64,000 nucleotides of DNA from Petrosia ficiformis. Its lineage: Eukaryota > Porifera > Demospongiae > Haplosclerida > Petrosiidae. Positions 10,701-22,387 of this stretch are shown one piece after another (positions within the stretch are counted from its first letter, which is position 1; every line of letters starts with the position of its first letter). The position numbers and the translations under genes are program-made. The stretch covers positions 5,692,001 to 5,756,000 of the forward strand of contig OX345640.1 in NCBI GenBank assembly GCA_947044365.1. The letters run 5' to 3'. The notes beneath the pieces were generated by a model. That model did no database searches. It was not told the origin of the DNA and saw nothing but the letters and a program-made list of their open reading frames with translations.

Positions 10701-13700
10701 GAAAGCAAATCATTATTGAGGAAAATAGAATTGCATTGAAACTCCTGTGATTAAACGCGAAGGTTAAAAAAACCTTTTATGTTATAATTGTACTCACTCT
10801 TTAATACCACAGCCAGATGTTGAAAGATATAGACTAGTAATAAAAACTTTCTATATTATATGTAAACGGAAATACTCATAGTATCAACTATCAAGCTTGC
10901 CTTCAGTCTGTGCATGGACTTAAATTTGACATAATGTTGGTGAAAGTGATAATTATTTTTATTATTATTAAGAGATAATAGCATTTGTGAAGTGTAAATA
11001 CTATGTTGTAAATGGTAGTGATAAATGCTGCATGTATTTGCATTTCAAATTGTGAGATTTGCATGTTCATGTATGCACCATTAATTAACCAGGACCTCAT
11101 AGTATAATGCAACTTCTCTATGCATGCATGTATGTTACACAAGTAAATATATAATTATTCATAAAACCATGGGAAAACAGTCGTAACAATGATCCATAAA
11201 AATCTTCTGCATAATTATTATAGTACCAGTAAAGAGCAGATACTAAAATCTATGAATGTGTTTTTATTCCATTAGTTGAAGAGATATACGTGAATCATCC
11301 CAAGTGTTTGGATGCACTGTTACCAGTAATTTGTCAAATACTATTTCCTGTGATAAATTTAGATCCTGACACAGTAAGTGTTTACGTGTCTGTATGCATA
11401 TAGAAGATATACTATGCATTATTATAATCTAGTGGTAATTGTTGATGATGTACTATGGAAACTTAGAAGATTCCATGTACACTATATTATGTGTGTCTAA
11501 TATATAATCCATATTTATATTGTCAGTTTGTCACCACTCAAATTCACCATGTAATATTATAAAATATGCATGACTCTTCTCCTCTGACAATTCATCAGCT
11601 TTATTCGTAATAATGTTCTCATTTAAGTCTATAGTTTTAAGAGTATGCATGTGATTAAATGTTCATTACCCACAAATGTACAATATTTCACATGAGAGTA
11701 AATCATTGTGTCACAATGATTGTTTAATTATTTATCGCAGTCAGGTTTAGGAGTTGACAAAACCACATTTATTAACACATTGTTAATAGAGGAATGTACA
11801 TCAGTTATACCAACTAATTCATTATATTTCTTGGCAAGTATTCCAACAGGCAAGTTAATCTATAATCAATGAAATGTACACATTTTATTATCATGTTTGC
11901 ATAATATATACATGTTGGGTATTGAATGAAACACTAATTTTGGCATAATGGGCATTTATCAACTAACTTCACTATATGTCACTACGAAATGTGTTAAACT
12001 GCAAAAATAAAATTGTTAAAATAAAATGATTACATTTACAGTTACATGGTTATACTGTTGATGCCATAACATTTATACTTGAAGTCATATCATTTTATTT
12101 AAAAATTAATGGTTATTTTAACCCATGTTTGGTGGTTTCAATATTAATAATATGTTCCTGAAACTGCATGTGTATCTATACTAACCAGTATATAAAGTAC
12201 ATTATGTAATAAAGAATCCCACAATTTTCAATTTAACAATTTTGTTTTTGCAGTGATGCACTGTAAAAAATAATAGGTCCTTCAATTGGTTACATGAGTT
12301 CAGTGTAATGTTATTTTGCCTCAATGCTAATTTGGTTTTTTTGCTAGGTAATATTTACAAATTTCAATTCATAAAGCATAGTAACAAAAACAGCAACACA
12401 ATGAATAATAATTATTATAGGTATAATGTGTGGTGTATTTACACTGTATCATAATTATTCCCATTCTAACACCTAGCTGTGAAACAACAGAGATTGCTTA
12501 CTTTCAGAATAAGTGCTATGTACACAAATCTGTACTTATAATAACAAATAATATCCGTTGTATATAAATTACTTTATTATGGCATGTGCTTATATACTAG
12601 TACATGTATATAAGCACTAGTATAATATTATAGTCTCAGGAGCATATTAATAATATTGTATTGAAACTCATGTAAACAATTGAGGGTTAAAATAACCCAC
12701 TAATTTTTCCAGTGTGTAAGTAGACAGGGTTTCATACATGGGCCCTGGGATTCCTTCCTCCTCCAGAATTCCCAAAGTTAAATTAAATATTAACTACCAT
12801 GACAGTGGAAGATTTTCCCTTTGTTAATAATAGCAATGTAATCAGAAGAAACATTATAGAGGGCTTATATTGTAAAGATCGCTACACCCCTGAGAAGTGG
12901 TGTGCTTTGCATAATCAATTGTTCCCCTCCAAAAAACAAATCCTGTATGAAACCATGGTTAAGCCAATAATTAGAGTTTGTATGTTCTTGTGTATCTTTG
13001 ATATGTTTTGTTAGAAACTAATAATTAAAGTCATGATTACTACCTTCCAATTGTACTCATTTCTTATTTTGTTATAGTATATTATCAAGATATAAAATGT
13101 GCTGATGGATTTTATCTACTGAACAATACATGTCGACCACACTGTACTGAGTTTGAACAAATAAATCATAAGGATGCACAAACACTAATTGGGTTTTGGT
13201 ACTTTGTTACTATTACCAACATCATATTTACTGCACTTTTTGTTGTGATAGTCTGCTTCAAGCGACAAACAGTGTGAGTATTAAATGCTAATATTGGCAT
13301 GGTGTAACTTATTACAATTAAATTAATATAATTATAAATAGAATAAAACAAATGTATGCCCAATAGTGTTAGTAGGTCAGTGAGTATTAGAGGACATACA
13401 TATTGTTACCATAATTATTATAATTATAAAGGGCTTGGAACCATAGTTGGCTAATGCAAACTCAACTACTATAATTGTTCATGTTTCATAAAAATGCATT
13501 AAAAATTAGATTTACTCAACCACGATTTTCTTTAGATTTTTAAGATTTTTATCTGCTAACTGCTGAAACACATAATAAGAGGATTTTCATGTTAGCCTGG
13601 GTGATTTTCTACTTTGTGGTATTTAACACACTTTTAAAATGTGATACTTGAAACACAGTGTAGGACTTATAGGTGGCTCTCTGGTCAAATAACCTGCTAA

Positions 13701-16700
13701 ATGTAAATCCTTTGTGATCTTTGTTGCAAGAACGAGTTGAATAATAATTTATAGTTGTAGGTATATATTTGTTGATGACCAAACACAGTTACTTTTAAAG
13801 TAGATGACATGAGATATCAGAGATATTAGACAGGGTGAGCATGCATGCAGATAGCCTAACAATCTATATGAAGCAAATGTACATTAAGAAATAGCCTATT
13901 TAAACCATTTTTGTTTTGTAGTATAGAAAGGAGATTCATAATAATTAGTCATGATGTAGTTGACATGAATTTCGACAATTCCAGGAAACATGTGCTTGAT
14001 TTATAATTATTCACATCACTAAATAAATGTGGTTATTTAGAAATATAGATAGTACATAGGTATTCACTGCATACTTATGTACAAAAGTGAAACGACTATT
14101 AATATATAATTTTAGTATGATATGGTTATTTATAAAAATTATAATTATTATGTTCTATAACCACTAGCATTTATGTAGTTACACATTTCTTGTAGTATCA
14201 GTAATTATATAACAGTGTTGTATTTAATCATTCCTGTTTTTTTCTGTAGGTTAAAATTTCCGTCAATTTTGATTGTCTACCTTATCATAGCACGTTCAAT
14301 ATTGCGTAGGTTACTGCATAGAGTGTAGCTATTCTATATAACTGGTTTCTGATTGTTTTCATAGCTGTAGGTATTCTAATTAACCTGTTAAGTGGGAGAG
14401 TTTTACTGTGTTCTGATGATGACCTTATAAAAAGTGTAGAACAACCTTCTCCTTACTGTATAATATCAGGTTTATAATTATTAATTAACTACAATTATCT
14501 CACTTGTGATAATTTATAAATGAACCTTGTTTGGCTTTTCAGCTCTGTTCGGGTGTGTCACACACCCAAAGAAAGTTACAGCTAATGTAATGTGTACGAA
14601 TTTAAAAATAGATGTATAAAACAAATAGGGAATTTTATTCTGACAAACCTGCTATAAAGTTCTCATTCAGAAATTTGAATTAGCAGAATAGTTCACCATT
14701 ATTAGCAGTAGTGTGTAACGAAATCCTTCAGAAATTATCATCATTGTAATTAGAGATGGCTCTGTCTCGCCGCATCATGTAGTAGCAAAGTTTTTCTAAA
14801 ATTATTATAATGTCAGAACATTTGTCGTATCACAAACAGAGGCTGCGTTAGTTACATAATCTTTTATACAATCTAATTCTATGTAATGTTACAATATATG
14901 TTTACATTTCCTGATTGAGCTCTGCATCTTACGAAATAAATAGTATGCATTCATCTAAATTTAAGTTTTGGTTTTTTTCTATCTCCAGTCTTGTTTTTAT
15001 TTCAAAAAGAGTTCATGATATAAATGATGACAATTATTGTTTCCATCATCATGAATAATTACTATTTATTAATAGGTATTTTGATTGCCAGTGGTTCAAT
15101 CATTCCATGGTTTTGGATTGTACTTGTGGCAATGATGTTTTGGGCGCTACAATTTCCATTTCATGCACGTCAGTATCGTCATCATAATTTAGAAAAATTG
15201 ATTCATATCTTGCCATTTGTAATTGGTAAGTGCATTACAGATACTATCAAAAACTAATAATGGATAGATGCTATAATATTGAGTGGTGAATACATATAAA
15301 GAAATGTTATAGCAAACTCCTGCATGCATGTTCATTCAGAGCTATTATGTACTGCATGTGCTATATTTCAATATTTATTCCGATTTTGTGTGCACAGTTG
15401 AATGACCAAGGAGGGGAGGGATAGAACCTGTTATTATTTATCGGTTATCGTCTATCTTACAATGAAACATGAATATGATATCGTAATTTAAATACATACT
15501 AATTGACCACGCCTTCTGTGGATAATTAATTAAGCCACAAAATATTCGCCATGATTTTATGCCAATGTGTGCCCTACTGTGCTTACTACTTTAGCTATGC
15601 TACTGCCTATAAGTCTAATTAATTGCCAAATTTTCCATCTTTCTTTGCTCGGCAAAATTACATACTCATATTCGTAACTGCTTTCTATGCCTATGGTTAA
15701 ATCATTAGAACTCTGACTATAATTATAATTATTATGTTGCATTAGCATTGATGTCTCTCTACCTTTCCAATATAGGAATCATCTTGATGATACCTTATGT
15801 AATAGTTACAACTACTAATGAGGATTTCTATAACATTCCATCTGGGTTTCCATCTTTCATTTGTATAACCAGAAATTCTGACTTTTTTGTGATTTATTTA
15901 CTGTTTCCTGCAATATTTCTCTGTAGTCTTGGTGTATTCCTGTTGTCAATCATAATCTTTAATATTCAAATGGTAAATTATAAAAGAGATAACTGTACAT
16001 TCTATTTGGTATATATATCTTGTGTGCAATATAAATTATATTAAATTTATCAAGGGCTGTATAAAAGGTTACTGTTTCTCACTGACTATGTGGTTTCCAC
16101 GAAAACATTGTAAAGTTTCCATGGCAACGATTTAGTACGTAATTAGCACTTTAACAGCTATAGACTTGGAGTGTGTATATTTTAGTATCAAGCCAACTTC
16201 ATAATAATTATGTATGATAATATGTATATATTTGTATTATACAATTTTGTTGTATGACCTATATAGTAGCTTTACTGCTGGAGATCCATTTTGGGGACAA
16301 CGTTAAAACATGCATAATTATACATCATTGCCAGTGAGCATCAAAAATATTTCTAATTTATTATCTCATCGATCAGTTGATTAGAATATTCCAAGTGTAA
16401 TACTAGTACTATATAAAACTGTGTTTGTTTGTCTGTGTTTGTATGACTGATTTACACATTCATTTGTGCATAAATATAGATATATTATAGCTATGGTTGT
16501 GTCTAAATTTTTATTATTCATGTCTATAATTATACAGACGTATGGATGTTCTATATGGAGAAATAATGATATCATTAATACTGCAGAAAAAAAGCTAATT
16601 TTTCTTCTGTGTCTTGTTAGTATTTCATGTATAGTCTCCGGAGCATACAACACACTGTTACTATCAGGTGGTAATGAACTTGAAGCAGCTCTTAATAGTT

Positions 16701-16975
16701 ACCTGTTATGTGAACTACCAGGATATATTATAAACAATGAGAATGACATGACTACATGTAGTAAAGATGAAATGGAGAAGTATAGTTATACTGGTCTATC
16801 CATTGTACAAATAATTTTCAATTATACATTAACGCCACTGATATTTCTACTTACTATCATTGAGTGGAAATGGTTTATACTGAAAATGAAAATACTACTT
16901 CACATGAAAAATGACGAATTAAGTGGCTCTAATTTCGCAAAATCACAACTAAGCAGTTCTACCAATGCAAAGTAA
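7723..16975 (+). CDS. Frizzled/Smoothened-class 7TM receptor, copy A (11 exons, 526 aa)
   Basis: Exons by eye: 7723-7725 (ATG of leader exon), 8596-8718, 9634-9739, 11276-11373, 11741-11849, 13078-13273, 14250-14305, 14365-14469, 15076-15225, 15776-15972, 16538-16975. They sum to 1581 nt in frame; introns are GT-AG except intron 5, which uses GC (GCAAGT at 11850). Residues 12-34 form an N-terminal hydrophobic anchor or signal. The ectodomain (43-185) holds Cys pairs and NNTCRPHC just before TM1 (186-207). TM2 217-239, TM3 266-290, TM4 307-327, TM5 352-377, TM6 399-423, TM7 466-489. PWFW (276-279), the SGF...C loop before TM5 and EKK before TM6 recall class F. No KTxxxW follows TM7; EWKWFILKMK (490-499) is there instead. 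Role as a Wnt-type receptor is not established. Class assignment is by pattern; exon structure is supported by identical phases in copies B-D. Confidence 0.72.
9147..9546. mobile_element. TIR element in intron 3-flank of copy A (family ctgcaaaaac), orientation 1
   Basis: Begins cactgcaaaaacaaaatagt and ends with the inverted counterpart gcaactgtactaac...tcaatttttgcagt. The interior (ggtgctgtctactcatatttca ... cattatgtcgtagtaacatc) is the reverse complement of the interior of the element at 9862-10282, so the two are the same family in opposite orientation, lying either side of exon 3 of copy A. No ORF. Confidence 0.7.
9862..10282. mobile_element. TIR element in intron 3 of copy A (same family), orientation 2
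   Basis: Starts cactgcaaaaactaaatcgt, ends aactattttgtttttgcagtg. Shares interior sequence with 9147-9546 but inverted. The end motif tttttgcagtg recurs at about 215, 12254, 36676, 38044 and 60774, marking other solo ends of the family. It sits inside a longer stretch (9762-10785) whose outer edges resemble the ctgtaaaaattaa family, which suggests nesting. Confidence 0.7.
12254..12718. mobile_element. TIR element in intron 5 of copy A (family ctgtaaaaa)
   Basis: Left end cactgtaaaaaataatagg with caattggttacatgag; right end catgtaaacaattgagggtt then aaaataacccactaattttt and ccagtg, the inverted match. Related copies are at 28750-29412, 29803-30346, 42916-43555 and 53905-54340. Interiors share attttacaagtcac- and gatctacattgactag-like blocks. 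Non-coding. Confidence 0.6.
16115..16128. promoter_or_regulatory. X-box-like palindrome in intron 10 of copy A
   Basis: GTTTCCATGGCAAC fits the imperfect palindrome bound by RFX factors (two half-sites around AT). The same intron of copy D has two near matches (58911-58924, 58934-58947), and copy B has weaker ones (33959-33972, 33981-33994), always as an inverted pair of half-related sequences. Retention at the same intron position may only reflect common descent. Binding is not shown. Confidence 0.3.
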
Positions 16976-17337
16976 AAGGAAAGGAAATATGTTTTAATGA
17001 TTAATGTGGATATGATTTTGTTTCAGTCTTAGTTGTAGAAATCCAGATTTATGTACGATAACTATAACAATTACTTTCACGCATACATAATTAAATTTAG
17101 TTTTCCCAGTGATATTTTAATATATCGTTTCATTGTTTGGAACATCCTAAGTGTTGCTGGCCATGGTGTATTAACTTCTTGAAAAGCCTACCACTACAGG
17201 TTTATAAATCAGATTTAGCACACTGTGGTCAGATCTAAAACCTGCTACATGTCGACACAAACTGCAAGAAAACCAGGCTTACCTTCTCAAAAGTGAAGAT
17301 GGAAAGGTAGGCGAACAAACATTTTGTATATATGAAA
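16976..17337. other. 3' flank of copy A; no separate gene seen
   Basis: Follows the TAA of copy A. An ATTAAA at 17090-17095 could serve as a weak polyadenylation signal; no AATAAA was seen closer. No other feature recognised. Confidence 0.4.
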
Positions 17338-18008
17338 TTTATAATCACCACGCCCTCTGGCCTATGACCCTCATTAAGGTGGTACTAGGGAGTGGGCGGA
17401 TGCGATTCCAATCAGTTTCAAAATAGAATATTATATAATATGACTCTAACCTGGTGTAATGGCAACCTTCATATCTTCTAATCACCTTTATAGGGTCCTG
17501 GAATTGATAAAACATATATAAAATGTCCATTTTTGCCATCTTAATAAGTACAATAAGGAGAAAGCCACGCCCACCAATCATGGCGTGCACCAAGTACAAT
17601 GCATTTAGAGAAAACAAATAGAGCCGTTTTCTGGAAATTCATTTTACTTTTATAGTTACAAGAGGCTGAAGAAAGCTGAATTCTGTAGCTTTTCACTGAA
17701 ACCATAAAATCTACCTTTCTAGGCACTATCAAACTCCGATCTTTCTCTGAGAGCAACTACAGTTACCCGCCATTGCTTAACTGTAGTTACCCCCTCCACC
17801 ACCCGTGGGGCGTGTTTAGGTTTGTTTCTGAAAATAAACTATCAGTCAAAACATTTAGGCCCAATAATTATACCCCCGGGTGGGTGTGGCTTCCAAAAAA
17901 TACAGAATTGAACCAGATTGTATGCAGCAAGAAGCTTGCAAGACTAGAAACTGATTGGAGTAGCATCCGCCCACGGAAAAGACTACAACCTTAATGGTGA
18001 TTATAATA
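17338..18008. mobile_element. GC-richer TIR element, copy 1 (~670 bp)
   Basis: Left end ataatcacca ... attaaggtggtactagggag, tgggcggatgc, ccaatcagtttc; right end gaaactgattggagtagcat, ccgcccac, accttaatggtgattataat is its inverted match with a ~21-bp extra block in the left arm. Interior features such as caccacccgtggggcgtgtt and acccccgggtgggtgtggct also occur in copy 2 (19628-20176). The base composition is clearly above that of the surroundings. Open frames inside it are short and not conserved between copies, so it is read as a non-autonomous DNA transposon. Confidence 0.75.
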
Positions 18009-19627
18009 TTTTTAAAAATCGTTTTCTTGTTTGTATTATCTTAAGTGTTTTTCTGCAGCATGCAGGGCCATGGCATACTAACTTCTTGAAATGAACGCCC
18101 ATACAATTAGTATTAATGATAACTTACTGTCAGTTAGTAGTTTAATTATATAAAGAAGAAACTAGCATACAAAGCAGATGAATCTGATCCAGGGAAATCA
18201 ACTACCAAATGACTTATAAATTTAATTTTAATAGCAATCAGTGTTCAAATGACATTAGTTTTACTAAAATCATTACAGACCTTTAATAAAATTGGCCGTG
18301 ACAAATTGCACAAACCACACTTCTAATGGTATTACTTAACTCCATTTAATTTTTGATCAAGTGAGATAATTTTTAAGGATACGCTCATTCCATTTTGATA
18401 ACGTGACCGGTGGAGGAAGGGTCTGTAAGTGAATCTGTGATTGTCGAATTTAATCTTCATAGCTATAAAGAGCTCGAACATATACATCTTATAATTTTAT
18501 TTAATTAATGCATATAAACATTGTACTGTAAATGAAAGTAGTATATAACACAAATGATTATACTTAAGAGTGTTATGCATATATTGTACTTCCCCAAAAT
18601 GTTGATTTCTATTGGCCACTTATGTTCAAAAGCAGCAACAAATTAATGATGTGACACTGAAACTCCTATATGCATGAAAATAATGGAACAATTACGTCTT
18701 GTCACATAAAATATATTGCAGTGAAGTTATAGCTCATAAAAAAAAGGTTTTATACTGGAAGCTTGTCTAATCTGACCTTTGCAAATTCAGGACTAGTAAG
18801 ACTAGTAATAATTATGATTACCAAACACAAAATAAACTGGGTTGAAGGGACAGCTACATTAATTAAATTTTGATAAAATTAATTAACATCATTTTATTGG
18901 TGAATATACCTATGTATGTCATGACTTCAAAGCTATTGACCTATGATAAGTTCAATGATTTTTAACACAAGTTAAACAAGGTTAACAAACAAAGCACCGA
19001 ATATCAAGATTGCAGTGGTGGTTGAGACTTGGCGAGAGGTGTTGATTGATTATAGGCATGTGCATTATAGCCCATTAGGTCATTGCATGCAACATACTTG
19101 CGTAGTCAGGAATCCACCCTCCTTCCCTTGTCTTAGCAGCACAGTTCCATTGCTGAAAAACCTGACATGGTGATAGCTGGTGCCAACATGCAGTGGGCTC
19201 GTTTTTGCTTGCTCCAGTTGCAGTCAAAAGAGGGAGAACACTGAATTTGAATTAGTTAAACATGATAATTTTGACTTCCTATGTTCCTATAGATGTTTCA
19301 TTATTAATTGTTTAAAAGCACTATTAAGCAAAGGAAACTCGTGTAACCAATCAATTGGTTAAAACAACCAATCAGGTTTTACAGTGTATGTAGGGGGTGA
19401 TACTAGTAAAGCACACAAAGCCTTTAGGATGTTAACTGTGGTTTGCGATACATGCCCTGTGGGTGTAAACAGTATTTATAGTGTTGTCAAAAAGCTTTGA
19501 AATGCAGGAAATATATCAGTTATTCATGCCCACTTGTGTAATATCACACTTTTAATCACCTCGTCCTCACACTCAGTGCTTATTACAACCTGATTATGGT
19601 ATCACATAATATATCATACATATAATT
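18009..19627. other. No gene seen; spacer with a repeat fragment
   Basis: AT-rich spacer. Around 19160-19245 the phrase agctggtgccaacatgcagt and the following tens of bases match the interior of the TIR element at 25698-26268, so a fragment of that family lies here. Otherwise nothing recognised. Confidence 0.45.
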
Positions 19628-20176
19628 ATTAAGGTGGTAGTAGCGAGTGGGCAGATAACCTGGTGTAATACCAACCTTCATATCTTCTGATCATCTTTAT
19701 AGAGGTCTGTAAGCGAGAGAGTGTTGGAAAAATCCAATTGCAATAAATACAAAACCACGAAAGCCACGCCCACCAATCATGGCGTGCAATGTATTTTGAG
19801 AAAACAAATAGAGCTGTTTTCTGAAAATTCATTTTACTTTCATAGTTACAAGAGGCTGAAGAAAGCTGAATTCTGTAGCTTTTCAGTGAAACCATAAAAT
19901 TTACTTTTCTAGACACTATTAAACTCCGATCTTTCTAACCGAGCAACTACAGTTACCCGTCATTGTACAGTTACCCCGCCATTGTTTCCCACCCCCACCA
20001 CCACCCGTGGGGCGTGTTTAGCTGTTTCTGAAAATAAGTGAAAACATTTAGGCCCAATAATTTTACCCCCGGGTGGGTGTGGCTTCCAACAAATACCACA
20101 CTGTATGCAGCAAGAAGCTTGCAAAATTAGAAACTGATTGGAGTAGCATCCGCCCACGGAAAAGACGACGACCTTA
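19628..20176. mobile_element. GC-richer TIR element, copy 2 (~550 bp)
   Basis: Same family as 17338-18008. Left end ttaaggtggtagtagcgagt, right end gagtagcatccgcccacgga ... cgaccttaa. It shares the interior block with cttcatatcttctgatcatc, the ccacgcccaccaatcatggc segment and the ctacagttacccg segment, and is shorter by internal deletions. It directly abuts the open frame that begins at 20177, so it may have cut off the 5' part of that gene. Confidence 0.7.
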
Positions 20177-21004
20177 ATGTTTAATATTTGTAACTTATCT
20201 CCTGTAAACATGCTTCTATCTAACATCTTTTCCCGACTTTGCCTTCATGACCGAGTCTTTAAAATGTTCACTAATGCAACTACTACAGAGATCAGTGACT
20301 TTTGGTCCACATTACTCATAATCGATAGTTCACTGAGAGAAAGTGTGCAGTATACTAAAAAGAATGTCGAAGAATGTGTGGGTGCCATGGAGTTCATGAG
20401 TCACTGTTGTCAAAGTAGTCACTACTCATTTGACATCTTGAAATGTGGCATTGCCTCCTGTAGTCTTTGCAGACCTGTGAGACTTCCAATGGACACTTTC
20501 AAAACATTGCATCATCTACCTCATCCGATCCCAGGCGAGGATGACCACTATGCTCCTTTTACAGATGTGTTCGGTAAGCCAACTACTGAAGAATATCGCC
20601 CATCACTGAAGCAGAAACCGAAAAAAAATTCTCTGCCATTTAGTGTAAGTGTTCAGCATGTAAAAAACACTGAAATGATGGTGCAGTGTGATGAATGTTG
20701 TATGTAGAGACTCATTTACTCTAAATACAAGTTGAAGAAGGAGCAAAGAATCAAGCTTCAAGTTGTCCTCAATAATTTTACTTATACTTGTGGATCCAAA
20801 TTGGCTGAACTTCAGCTACCAGCAGATTTCAAATATGTTGAGGTGCGGGATCATGTATGTGGTGACCCCATCAAAAAGCTTTACTATTCAGCAAAGTTTA
20901 ATCCAATTTGTGTGTACTGTGGCAAAGATCAGCCATTCACATCCAATGATGTGTATCCTCAGTGTACTGACTGCATTGGCAAGTCTCCTATTCACAAGAA
21001 ATAG
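20177..21004 (+). pseudogene. Cys-rich conserved protein remnant, one in-frame stop
   Basis: One frame runs from 20177 to the TAA at 21002-21004, broken only by TAG at 20705-20707; the next codons (RLIYSKYKLKKEQ) continue the same frame, and the position looks like a Trp codon turned to stop. Visible landmarks are CSLCRPVRLP, LPHPIPGEDDHY, SVQHVKNTEMMVQCDEC, then FTYTCGSKL, DPIKKLYYSAKF and CVYCG with a last CTDC, i.e. several CxxC pairs that could bind zinc. I recall similar multi-copy, uncharacterised and probably mobile-element-linked proteins in sponges and cnidarians, but assign no function. The 5' end touches the TIR element, so the true start may be lost. Confidence 0.6.
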
Positions 21005-21354
21005 TCTTAATAACTGTAATTTTGTTTTTGCTAATTATTTTTCTCTTTTCTTTTCTTCATTGGATATTTCATTTGTATTGATTTTTTATTGTTTTGATGA
21101 TAATTCAATAATTATGAAAGTCTCCGCCCGCCAACCCGCATTCTACACGCCCATGTAATGGGAAACAATGGCATAATAATTTTAAAATGTATGCAGGAAT
21201 TAAACTTTAAATAATTATTTATCTACATAAATCAACACCTTAACAAAGAAACAAGCGAATGTAGGGTTCATGGGGACAAAACTGAAGCAAAATATACAGA
21301 AAATACAACAAAATTAAGTATGATGACAAAAGTATACAATCCGACTGACAAAAG

Positions 21355-21651
21355 TTATTGGTTATACAGTGCATCCACTGCAGCACTAACTCCAACGCCA
21401 ACTACACTTCCCACAGAGGATACCACTGCAGTTCCTGTTGCACCTAATCCGGCTGCTCCGACTGATTGCAATGTTGCGACTATACCACCAGCAACTGTTG
21501 GAGCCCACATTGACATCATTGAAGCGGCTATAGATCCACCTGCTATACCACCAGCAGTAAAACCAATACCAGATACTACAATTGGTGCTGCGGCTACAAA
21601 AGCAGCACCTCCAACTATAACACCACTTCCATAAATAAGATAAGATGCCAT
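21355..21651 (-). CDS. ISG12/IFI6-IFI27 family small membrane protein, 98 aa
   Basis: A single intact frame from ATG 21651 to TAA at 21357-21355. The protein is almost wholly small and hydrophobic: GVIVGGAAFVAAAPIVVSGI, then FTAGGIAGGSIAASMMS and VAGGIVATLQSVGAAGL, then VGSVVGVGVSAAV. The GFTxxGIxxGSxAAxMMS and VATLQSVGAAGL segments are the hallmark of the ISG12 motif of interferon-alpha-inducible 6/27 proteins, which in vertebrates sit in mitochondrial, ER or nuclear membranes and affect apoptosis and innate responses. Length is close to the usual ~100-120 aa. No N-terminal signal separate from the first helix is evident. It lies alone between the Cys-rich pseudogene and decayed retroelements, with no intron. 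Its role outside vertebrates is not known to me. Confidence 0.82.
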   Translation of the reverse strand: MASYLIYGSGVIVGGAAFVAAAPIVVSGIGFTAGGIAGGSIAASMMSMWAPTVAGGIVATLQSVGAAGLGATGTAVVSSVGSVVGVGVSAAVDALYNQ

Positions 21652-21699
21652 GATACCATGAAATTATTGGGGAAATTCACCAAATTGCGCAATATACAT

Positions 21700-22387
21700 T
21701 CCGTCATCGGGCACGGGAATTTAATATTAATAATTGAAGTAACAGTAACACCTACTTATTGTCTAGCTCCACGCCCAATGCGGTGGCCTGTTTTTTTTTT
21801 CTTCATGTTTAGTTTTGTAAAGTAAGGCTGCAGTGAAATAGTATGGGAAGATGATCTCTTTCTCCATTGATTTTACGAGTGTTTTCTCTAGCACTGACTG
21901 TATGAGCAAGACTGAGGTAGTGCAGTTGGTAGTACCTCTTGGTTTGGCACAGTTATTGTACCCCCTTTCGATTGATTTTACTGGTGTGCCTATGTACTCC
22001 CTTTTCAAACAAGCCATTGATGTTATATAGGCTGCCAATGGCTCTCAGATAAAAATGCATTTTCCATCACTGAGTGCTCAAGTGCATGCTATTCATATTG
22101 AAAAAAATTATATTCAGTATGGATGAACTACACCTCTTGTTAAATTAATTTTAGAGAAGGTGTTGCCAACAAAAGTATAATTTTCTTCAATGCTATTTTG
22201 TAAATAACATCTATAGCTTACAATATTTAAAAAAAATAATAACAATGACAAATGTAATGTATAATAGTTAAGAAATATATAATTATTATAATTATATATA
22301 CATAAAACTTATACAAAATATAGATATGTGAATGAGCCTAGACTCCTGGGATGCAGCTGCTTTTGAAATTGTCTGTTGATGGTTTTG
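21700..22387. other. No gene seen
   Basis: Upstream flank of the ISG12-like gene followed by AT-rich sequence. Short open frames here have low-complexity composition and no recognised motif. Confidence 0.4.

Noticed and set aside
21320..21634. 104-codon Ala/Pro/Thr-rich + strand frame
   Set aside because: Exact antisense of the ISG12-like gene; its composition follows from the Gly/Ala/Val codons of the real gene.
21763..22038. 91-codon - strand frame near the ISG12-like gene
   Set aside because: No recognised domain, ends in a low-complexity Lys/Glu stretch over poly-T; no splice or promoter evidence.
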